A DNA stretch of 64,000 nt, from assembly GCA_947561715.1 (NCBI GenBank), contig OX387199.1:5275001-5339000 (forward strand), read 5' to 3'. How positions within the stretch are numbered: position 1 is the first letter of the stretch; each line of letters opens with the position of its first letter. The notes under the pieces are model-generated. The model did no database searches. It saw nothing but the letters and a program-made list of their open reading frames with translations, and was not told the origin of the DNA. The translations under genes were made by a program, and so were the position numbers. This DNA comes from Ascidia mentula (taxonomy: Eukaryota > Chordata > Ascidiacea > Phlebobranchia > Ascidiidae). Below, piece after piece: positions 45,748 through 55,100 of the stretch.

Positions 45748-46172
45748 TATGGGCGGCGTGAAGGGTCATAATTCGCCTGAATCAACACGTTGCTTATTTA
45801 ACCAACATGTTGCTTCAGTCGCGCGTGGTCTTCTAAGTCTGCTGAATAATGTTCAATTTCCCGCCAGGGTTAAAGGTTACCAACGTGACAAAGCGCGCCA
45901 GAAGGGTCAGAATAAACACGTTTGTTAAATAAGCAACATGTTCGTTATTTAAGCAACGTGTTGTTTAGGCAGACTTTTGACCCTTTTCGCCGACCACGGT
46001 CGCCTTCTAGCGACGTCTCTTTTAACACGTTGCTTATTTAAGTGAATTTGACCCCTTGTGGCGCCAAATAACAAGTTGCTTAATAAGCAACATGTTGGTT
46101 AAATAAGTAACATGTTGGTTAAATAAGCGACGTGTTGATTCAGACGAATTATGACCCTTCTGGCCGCCCATA
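45748..46172. mobile_element. MITE with inverted ends and 6-bp target duplication GTAAAT
   Basis: The left end TATGGGCGGCGTGAAGGGTC and the right end, inverse of TATGGGCGGCCAGAAGGGTC, pair over about 60 bp including the words TCATAATTCG and CAACACGT. The direct repeat GTAAAT flanks both sides (45742-45747 and 46173-46178). The interior has many copies of AATAAGCAACATGTTG and similar near-palindromes, giving a strongly folded sequence. No coding capacity. Confidence 0.85.
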
Positions 46173-46617
46173 GTAAATGTCCTGTTTAGTCCACTTTATT
46201 GGTGTGGTGGTCAAGAAAAAATGCTACCAACTATAGGCGATTTTATTTACATTTTCACTATTACTTTGCATGTAAATTTGGATGCGGTGTAATGTTGACC
46301 GAGGAAGGACGATCTGGATATCTTCGCTGCTGAATTCAACGAGATTATGTTTCCATTTGAATGCACGGAAATATCATATGGCCACATTCGATTTCCTCTC
46401 TCGCGACTGTGGTTATCGGAGCCACGATCATTTGACATGCACAACCCACGCGACAATTTTCAGGGCACAAATTTTGGCTTCTTTCAATGTGAAAATAACA
46501 CATACGCAAAGGAAACCCATCTGGCACGATAATCCTTCCACTCAAAACCACAAAGAGCAGAAAAAAACGTTGTTGAATGGTTCTCGTGTTGATGGCATTC
46601 GCGTGCCTCATGGATTA

Positions 46618-46690
46618 CCTTGAGGAAGCCTTGTTGAATAACAGGCGAAACGTCGGTGAATAAAGTTACGTTTTATCTTTGCCAGAAGAA
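46618..46690 (+). repeat. Penelope-type hammerhead-like remnant
   Basis: TTGAGGAAGCCTTGTT, then AACAGGCGAAACGTCGG, then a short stretch ending in GCCAGAAGAAC, is laid out like the arm ends of the 26.3-27.0-kb element (CTGATGAAGGCTG, CAGCCGAAACGTCG, GCCAGAAGAGC). The GCCT/AGGC stem and GAAACGTC are intact, but the CTGATGA core reads TTGAGGA, so activity is doubtful. Confidence 0.5.
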
Positions 46691-47966
46691 CAGATTATTA
46701 AGTAATCTTTAAAGACATGGCAACATCAGTAACAAATTGTGTAATCTGACATTTGCTAATTTGGCCTCAATAGCCTTAGAACAATTGGCCAAGCTCAAGG
46801 TTATAAGTTTACTGCATAAAATCTATTTACGGTTTGAAATGTTCGGTCAATTTTAAAGCTCTTCTGGTGAGATTTGAAATGATCGTTTGACAAAAATGCA
46901 TAACACTTTAATGTCTATAAAAGAACTATAGCTGGGGAAGTTAGGTTACCAATGCTTGAGAAAACACAGCCAGGGGCTCTGATTTATATTTAGCATTTAG
47001 GCTGGATAGAACATAGGTTAAGTCTGCTCGTATGTAATTACCCTATTCGTTAGTGGCGACTATCACATGGTTAACGCGTAGCTAGGGTACGACAGGAATT
47101 CTGTCTCTTTGATGCCTCAACGCGACTGCAGTTTCCACGGATATGCCAGACTGGCTGCCATTCAAGCTCAACTAGTTCCCATTAATTTCGATGGAACTTG
47201 GGGGCACAATTAGTGACGTATTATGTCATGAATGTGACGAGAATGGAAGCGAGTTCCCTTCGTTTCGTCGGCCTCTTCACTGCTGATAAATATTAGGGGA
47301 AGTTGGGACGTAAGCAGATAACCTTACGGAGTTTGTCACGTATACGCCAATAATATAATACATTGATTTTGTTGGTTAGCAACGTACTATATGATCAATG
47401 TTACTGACAAGGAAAGTAATTTGCCTCATTGATTTTTTAAAGTGGAATGACAATTTTAAAGTGGAATGACAATTTAGAGGAAACGCGTTATGTATTAAAG
47501 TGTTAAAAATAATGAAACTGTTTTTCGGACTTCTAAGAAATCAAATATTCGCTCCAGAGGATCAATAAAAGTAAACGAGTTTAGACAGGAAAGTCAAGGT
47601 TACGGTTTGTATAAGAAGATGGAAACCACTTTCGTTTCTTGAAAACTCTGAGGCTCAGAGTGGTTACAATTGAAAGAAGCGAAAACTAAAGCTGTTTTAC
47701 AGCATTTAAATTTGACATTTCCCTAACTTTAATACTTACACTGGTTTACATCTGATAACTATCACATTCAACCAGCAAGTTTTACTACAAATTGCAAGCC
47801 TAAATATTTTTTTTGTAATATTTAAAAAATCGACAAAAAATAAGTGTGTGTATACTGTTTACTGTATGATTAAAGAAATGTTATGTAAAAGTTTATGTGC
47901 AAAACCACCAACGAACCTCTCCGCACAGGTATAGGGTAAGAAATAAGCCTAGTAAAGACAATAAAA

Positions 47967-49142
47967 ATGACATCAAAGGTGATTTTTGTTGCCATTATTG
48001 GTTTGATTTGCATATTTTCACGCTTTACTGCGTACGCGATCGAGTGTAAGGTGGGACTGAACATCACAGCCAATTATAAATCCGAAAATCAGGGAAAACA
48101 CTTCAACAACGTCACCATTCAAAGTTGCTCTAACAGTGAAGGATGTTCTACGTTTGAATTGCAAGGAGATTACAAAAATGGCAAGTCGAATGTATCTTAA
48201 TGTTTTGTAATTTTACCTTGAAATTATCACGTTGCTGAAGCTGATTACAAATAACTGACGCGAAGTTAAACCTAATTCCAAAACTACATTGATCAGTCGA
48301 AGGGATTACAAATGAAACAAACTTGCTTTAACTGCCAGTCAGGGTTACGGTTAACCAACTCCATTTTTACTCCAGGCACCCAACAGGTAAAGTTCCACGC
48401 TTATTACGGAAGATGTTTGCCGTCTGACCAATGCCAAGGTCCAACTTCTTGCCCACACAATATCCCTCTACCGTTTTCCAAGGAAATTAATGTAACGTGA
48501 GTGAAATTACCTTCAGAATAAATAAAGTAAAGTGATATACTTGGATAACCGAAGCAATTGCGACTAAACTGTGCATTAATATATTTTCCTCATTATAGAA
48601 ATGTTTATTTTTATAATATAAATCTCCCACTGACCACTTCGATTGGTCTTGGTTTTGTGTTCGTCGTACTAAAAGTCTTGCGAAAAGTGATTAATAGAAC
48701 TGACCTATATAGATTATTGCACAATTATCCAGGATATATATATTAACTTCATTACAGAAATGTTTAACAATTCAGGTCATGCCACGCCCAGTGTTGCCAC
48801 GACACTTGCAGCGAAAAAATGAAGGTGAATCTGACAACGATAAACAACTTCCTTAACAGAAATTCTGCCGCAACAATCAACACCAGCACCACCGAACAAC
48901 CAGTAGCTAACAACATCACAACTTCAAGTGCTGAAGTTGTTACTACTGCAGGTCCTAATGCCAACTCCGGAAATGGCAACACCAGTTCCACTGCAGCAAG
49001 TACCGGCAAAACCAGCACAATAGCAAACTCCTATTCTTCTGTTGGGAATCTCGAATTGACCACAAGCTCAGGAAATGCAAATGAGTTTGTATATGGGGTT
49101 CTTATGGTGTGTTTATTGGCCTGCCAGGTATCGTACTGGTAA
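47967..49142 (+). CDS. Secreted Ly6/uPAR-like protein with Ser/Thr stalk and GPI-type C-terminus, 3 exons
   Basis: Exons 47967-48191, 48297-48496 and 48776-49142 (phases 0 and 2) encode 263 residues. Signal peptide MTSKVIFVAIIGLICIFSRF. The Cys-rich ectodomain ends in CHAQCCHDTCSEK, reminiscent of the CC...C-N close of three-finger Ly6/uPAR domains; other Cys lie at IECKVG, QSCSNSEGC, TCFNCQ and RCLPSDQCQ. A Ser/Thr/Asn-rich stalk follows, with several N-glycosylation sequons (NTS, NNIT, NTSS). The C-terminus ANEFVYGVLMVCLLACQVSY is hydrophobic without a basic tail, as in GPI-attachment signals. The exon-1 donor (AAT|GTATCT) is weak and was chosen for phase. Ligand and role are unknown; the Ly6 assignment is by Cys pattern only. 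Confidence 0.65.
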
Positions 49143-49500
49143 CTTTTGCTTCTGGATTCGTCGCCTTTGTACAGTTTCTATTGCTTCGTTGTTCCTCATG
49201 GTTTTGACTAATTACAGGGAAAAATGAGATTGCTTTGTGTGTTTAATGTGTTTCTTTTGCACGTTTTTTTTGGTGCAAATTTGTGTGTGAGGGAATGCCA
49301 CAGTTGTAATTACAAATGTTATAACAATACTTGATCCACTTCTTTTAGAAGAAAATGCTTGGGGCAACACAAATGGCTGTAAATAATAAAAAAATGCATT
49401 GAATGTTCAAAAAATGTTTTCTCTGTTATACGTTTGAGTTAAATTAGCAGGAATACAGTTTCAAAGGCAACGTGTTATTTCGATACAGCGACTATTGTGT
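49143..49500. other. Short convergent interval, nothing recognised
   Basis: The Ly6-like gene (+) and the two-pass PPxY gene (-) converge here. An AATAAAAAAATGC run near 49385 could serve as a polyadenylation signal for the former. No other feature seen. Confidence 0.4.
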
Positions 49501-50570
49501 TTAAAGCTTTGGGAGACGCGAAGCACTTTCGTAACTGGGAAGAACAGTTTTGTCAGACGATGAAGGAGCATCACCATCTTTACATCCTTCCGCCACAGTC
49601 TTGACTTTCGATCGACTTAGTGTCCGAGATAGCAAACTTCTGTAGGTTGAAGGGTGTCTGACAACCTCCGCGTAACCCGGCGGTTGATCGGAGAAAGCGA
49701 CGGATCTTCTTCCAAAGAGAATTGACCTCGGGTACCGACGAGTTGGGTGGATGTCATATGTTGGTTCTGTTGCTTCATTTGAGTTGAGGTTTTCGTACAC
49801 GCGGTCGATCCAATCATCTGGTTCTATTGATAAAAGCGATATTATTTTTTTATGTGTACCTTGGCCATAATATACCCCGTGAAACCACTGAGCTCCTGTA
49901 GCTCAGTTGGTAGGGCCTGGTTAGCCCAGGGTCGTGAGTTCAAACCTTACCGGGACCTTGATTATTTAAATCTCGCTCCGACTTGTCAGGAAAAAGTGGC
50001 TGATCCAGCTAGGCTGCATTGCTGGTTATTTTATTTTGTTTACACTTGGTGGGCCAAAAAATCCAGTCATTTGTAGCATACTCATTGTCGGACAAATGTT
50101 CTGAACGTATTCAATTCCTTCACTTTAAAATCGGTTTGAGGCTCTGAGCTCCAATGGTTTCGACATTTAATACTTGCTAAATATAAACACGCTGAGTTTG
50201 TAAATGCCCCCTTACCGTAATCAACACAGATCTTCAGGCCGCAGGTTAGAAGAACGAGGCTGGTTATCATGACAACAATCCCAGCGAACCAATCCACAAC
50301 CGCGGCAATTGCTATCGAGGCACAAAAACAAAGACATCCCAACGTCATCGAGAAAAAAGACAGACGTCGATAAAACCGGCGCATGTTCCTCCGCCTCTCC
50401 ATACTATTACGCGTGTCCTCGCGCATTCGAGTCAGATCTACTTGTCTTCGCTGGGTAACAAAGCTTTCAGACCCCGCTCCAATGTTTTCGTCACCTGGGT
50501 TTGAACTTCTTGCGCCAGGAAGGACAGCAGGAAGATTTTGAGCAGCGCCTAACGCCATATTCGTGATCAT
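49501..50570 (-). CDS. Two-pass membrane protein with PPxY cytoplasmic tail, 2 exons
   Basis: Exons 50570-50216 and 49823-49501 (phase 1) encode 225 residues. ATG 50570 is the first after a likely 5'-UTR acceptor (GTGTAGCAG|GGGAAAG). Residues 1-69 are hydrophilic and end in a very basic stretch (MERRRNMRRFYRRL). Two helices follow: about 71-92 (FFSMTLGCLCFCASIAIAAV) and about 94-116 (WFAGIVVMITSLVLLTCGL). The remaining 109 residues form a tail with PPGY at 166-169 and LPSYESA near the C-terminus, both candidate WW-domain ligands, plus Ser/Arg-rich sequence. I cannot name the family. Termini are predicted to be on the same, probably cytoplasmic, side. A decayed SINE sits in the intron. Confidence 0.7.
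49850..50020 (+). repeat. Decayed tRNA-derived SINE in the intron of the PPxY gene
   Basis: Shares TTGGCCATAATATACCCCGTG, the tRNA-like core (GTAGCTCAGTTGGTAGG, GAGTTCAAACCTTACCGGG) and the downstream TCTCGCTCCGACTTGTC with the copy at 33604-34012. It has lost part of the D-arm and anticodon stem. Confidence 0.75.
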
Positions 50571-51791
50571 CTTTCCCCTGCTACACAGGTTGAAGATGTA
50601 AAACCAATAAGATCTGTACACAAACAACTTTTTTCCACCAACTTGTATTTGTTTGTCTCCAATCTTGAAGGACAACCTTACAAAAGTTATGACACTAGCA
50701 ACTTGCTATTAATTTACCTGCTATTTGGTGCAGTGTTCCATTTTTGATGTCTAGAATTTTTTCAACTGTTTAATGTACGACCCTAACGCTAAACGGCAGT
50801 AATATTTTTGTGACTGGTGACGTTTGAACAGAGCATTTCGACTCAATAATAACAACACGTTTCCTTGCAGTACTTTCCGGTTTTGATGCGATCGAATATG
50901 CGAAAATGTCAGTAGTCACGAAAAACGTGTATGACCTTTTTTGTACAGTTCACTCGTTGTAAATTTCAGAGTGATTGACTTGCAGTGGTTTTCTTCAAAC
51001 AGAATTCGCTGAAACGATGCTTATGCCCGCAACATATCTAGTGATTTTTTCTTAAACGTTTGTCTGACGCAGTTCTAAGGTAAGTTAACATTTGGTGTGA
51101 AGTTACCGAAATATACTGCTGCTGATGCTGCCAGGCATATTTATAGTGCACAAAAGGGACTTCTGGCATTGCAAAACTGCTGATATTATTCGAGGTTTCA
51201 ATTGCCATGTAACAACCTATATCAGGACTTCATAAATGTGAGCATACACCATGGTAAAATACCAAAAGCGAACAAAATCCACGAAAATCAATCGGCGGTT
51301 TTTATATTGCCAGAAGAGCCTTTTTGTTACCCAAATATTTCCACACAAGAAACTGACACAAGGTCTTTTTATTGAGGAAGGAAGAAAGAAGAGAGATTAA
51401 AGCGACAGAGCGAGGCTACCTTATAAACCTATTTCTATTATGCAATTTCAATGGAGAGAATAGAGACCGAAACGTTTTCTACAAAAAAACTCATTGGATA
51501 CAAAACACATCGTTGGCCACTCGGACATTGTGGTTTCGACGCCTCTCGTAGATTCCGTAGCACCTTCTTGAACAACACAGCGTTCTAGTTCAAATTCTCG
51601 ATCGCCGACCAAATGTCCGAGATACGCGCCAGCCACGAAACGTGACGTCATCAGCATGACACTTCACCAACACGTCACGTGATCGGCGGTAAGGATGGCT
51701 GTGTGTGGATTAGAGTGCAAACTAATTAATGCGTTGCGAAAAGTTAAAGAGTAAACTACAAGAAAAGGTGATCGCAACGTCAGCGATGACG
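50571..51791. other. Interval between the PPxY gene and the mucin gene
   Basis: No gene recognised. Paired strings TTCTGGCA...GCCAGAAGAGC at about 51165-51320 resemble the outer ends of the Penelope-type repeats in this window and may mark another small element. Confidence 0.4.
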
Positions 51792-52163
51792 TCAGACTGA
51801 GCCGAAGTCGACATCACGTGAGCTGTCTTCGGAAAGTCTGGAAAGAAAAAATATGTTTTTTAGGATTGCATACGACGATATTGAACAACATTGGAGGTAG
51901 TATAACGCCTCAGTACGATGGAAAAGAACGATTCGAATTCAACTGAAATTAAATTGTAGGCCAATGTTATGCAATGTGACGTCACATATCTTACCTGTAC
52001 TTGTCGCTGCCCGATCCACGTGTTATGCGGCTCCTGTCGTTATACTGCAAGTCGAGATGCGCCCTCCGACTCCGCGTGCAGTGAACAACAGCCAGCACCA
52101 GGGTAACCACAAGCAAGACACCCGCTACTACGCCCACCACTATAGCTGCCACTATGGCTCTGT
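51792..52163 (-). CDS. Mucin alternative end B: membrane helix plus cytoplasmic tail
   Basis: Exons 52163-51995 and 51837-51792 continue in phase 1 from EGF exon 53656-53526. The helix is IVAAIVVGVVAGVLLVVTLV, followed by CTRSRRAHLDLQYNDRSR and a tail ending SRDVDFGSV before TGA. The tail has a basic stop-transfer and acidic/Ser sites. It competes with the terminal exon at 53043-52955. Confidence 0.75.
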
Positions 52164-55100
52164 CTGTTGACACAAAACACGGTAAAAGTTAGTGTGAGTT
52201 TAAAGGGGAGTGTTGGCAAACGCGCTGTTTGATGTTGGTCGGTTCCCCTTTAAGTTTTATCTCTAGATTTAAACATGCTGTTACATCAAAATCCGCAAGA
52301 AGTTAAAGGTATAGGACGCAACTTGTGCAGTTTAGGCAAGAAGCTCATCTTAAACGGCTTTAAATGTAACAGGTTGAAAAAAGCTTTTAGCAGAAAATAC
52401 ATAGATAAGCAGAATGCTTAGGACCACATAATAGTAGTGTAATTATGTATTGCCAATTACAAAGCATTGATATAGGTGGGTAACAAATTAAAGAAATACG
52501 TATTAACTGAGCAATTAGTCCCCAGAGTAAAAAATTAAGCTGTTTTTAAAATTAAGTTACAATATTTACAGAAAAATCGTAATACAGATAATTATTCGCG
52601 TATTTACAGCTTTTACGCGTATTAGAAACAGTCTGAAAACGCGGCGGTCGCATGCAAAAGACGCGATTATTTGAAAGAAAACAAGTGATCACATGCTTAA
52701 TTGATGGACCACTTGTAACAGGAAACCACAATAGAAAACAGCCAGAAATTCATGCTATAAAAGGCAACAAAATTTGCCTCCAAGTCGGACAATATTTGCT
52801 GGTGAAGAGTTGGTTGATATATTTACCAACCAACATTTCGACCACACCTGTAGTCCCGTTTGAACAAATATGAGGTTAAGTTAGGTGCATAGTTTGTTAA
52901 TATTAAAGGAAGGGTTAGCGTCGGTGCACCATGAGGGCAAAAGAGGATGGTTCATTACTTGTATCGCCAAATCGCCAGAGCGATTGCAACCAGAAGGACC
53001 ACTCCCAGGATTAGGCCAACAACCAACCCGACCAATGCTCCGCCTAAAAACCATTCGGAGCAAATAAGAAAACCAGTGTTTCCAACATTATTTACGGCCG
53101 TAAAACGCACAATCACAATCGTTGAAAGGTGTTACATAACCCTCTACCGCCACCACGTGGCATGTCGGCCACGCAGCAGTTTGAAAACTACGCATCAGTG
53201 ACGTTTACATTTCAGTAATGATGTAACGTGTGACGTGCGCATGCAGTTTTTAGAGTTCTGTGCATTCCACTTCATGGTTGACATTTAGCGCGTTTGACTG
53301 CCATAGAAACGAATCAGTCTGTTTTGTTTCTAAAATTTTTATTAAACGTTTTTTTTAACTGTAATATTTGTGCTCTTACTCTTGAAAAGGTAAACACTGC
53401 GCTGTTGCTTTAAGTGATGCAAATAATAATACTATTTGTTATTTCAGACTTTCTTAGGTAAAGATGACCCTAGTGACACTAACTATGCCCGATGACTAAA
53501 AGCAGGAAGTAAAGGTTGGACTTACTCGTTCTTTCGCATCTGTCGCCTTCGTACCACTGAGTACAACCACACACTGGATTAATATTCAATGTTGTCGTAC
53601 ACGAGCCTCCGTTGTAACAATAATCTTCCCCATCCAGTTGGCATTGGGCCTCACAACTGGAGAAGAATACACACATAGTTAAGTGTTATCAACATCTCGA
53701 TGCTGTGTTAAACAACGTTGTTGACCGCACAAGCTTATTTGCTGAGGTCCGAACAAAAGTGGATTATAAAATGTTAAACAGGTTAAGGAAGTTTTAGTTT
53801 GGGAATCCTGTGTACTGATCTTGTTATCAGAATAAACCAGCCGGGCTTATAAATTAATTTGTTTACGTTATACATCCATAAAAGTCAATTTGTAGGTTCT
53901 ACTTGAATAAGTGATATTGAAGATGTCTAATTGTAGGCAAAATATATTCCAGACAAAAACACGATCATTACGACAAAAATGGTATCGTCTTTTTACTTGT
54001 CAAAAAAAAACAATTACCAAGTTTGTAAGCGATTCTTTTACGTTTTCAATAAATTCATTCGTATTTAATGTTTAATTTCAACTCTGATATACAAAAAAAC
54101 AACAACTCAGTGCTTAACTTTATGCGTCGCGATCATAAATCAAAGCAGAATAATAACGAAGATCGTTCTTAACAGCATTAAACTTTCAAAACTTCATGCA
54201 TCTTACTTCGTCCCTGGGTTGGTCTCATTCTTGTCTCTGAATCCTGCAGCACACTTGCAAGTGAACCCGGGGTGATCGAAACTGTCCACACACTCTGAGT
54301 TGGCGCTCGGGTCGCAGTTGTGATACTGGGGGTCCGAACACTCGTTGAAGTCTGCGGAATAAATGTTTGCCATAACGAAAACCTGGTTTCAACATCAGAA
54401 ATAGACTATAAGGTTTACTTCGGTAAAGGTAGGCGAAGTGGAAATAATAAAAATAACTTTGGACATTTTACACATAAATTTATTCATTTTGAAAAATGGA
54501 ATTTCGATTCACGACACTTCTATACCGAGCTTTCAAACTAATATAAAAAATTGTGTAAATTGTGATGGCTCCCCTTTGCTTATAATATAAAAAAAGTTCT
54601 TCAGAGCTGCAGACAGTTCTGCACACTATTTCGATTGATAAGGTCTCATCAATGCAGCTGGTGACATTGGACGAACTAGCTGGGTACCCAATGAATCGAC
54701 GTTGACCGAAAGGTACCACATAGTGGAAATGCCTGCTAGTCTAAATGCTGGTGCAATCCAATGCCACAGTCACCAGCGTCACTAATAAGTCGTTATACAT
54801 AGAAACAGTGCACACAACTGTCTGGCTCTTATAGATTACTATGGTCTTTTCGCTCATATAAAAAAGTTTCACGAAAACTCGAAAGACAATTAAGCACAGT
54901 AACTCACTGGAAGTGGTGACAGATGTTAGATTGGAGTCGAAATCTGTCGGGTTGAGGGAACTTAGACTGGCGGCAGTCGCGTTGGATGAAGTTACTCCTC
55001 CAACACGAGCGTTGAAGTCAGCGATGGTACTTCCACTTCTAAAGGTGACCAAACCCTCGAACCCAACGAAAGTGGCACCGATTTGTGCCAACATTGCTGC

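Larger units (their letters stand above)
45105..47966. other. Intergenic between the aldo-keto reductase and the Ly6-like gene
   Basis: Holds a MITE with target-site duplication (45748-46172) and a Penelope-type hammerhead-like remnant near 46618-46690. A direct duplication of AAAGTGGAATGACAATTT occurs at about 47440-47475. Frames at 46282-46623 are open but unrecognised and may be retroelement remains. Confidence 0.5.

Noticed and set aside
52805..52870. Hammerhead-like string on the minus strand (CTACAGGTGTGGTCGAAATG with a following 8-bp hairpin)
   Set aside because: The GTCGAAA and stem-III-like hairpin are present, but there is no CTGATGA core upstream; at best a very old relic.
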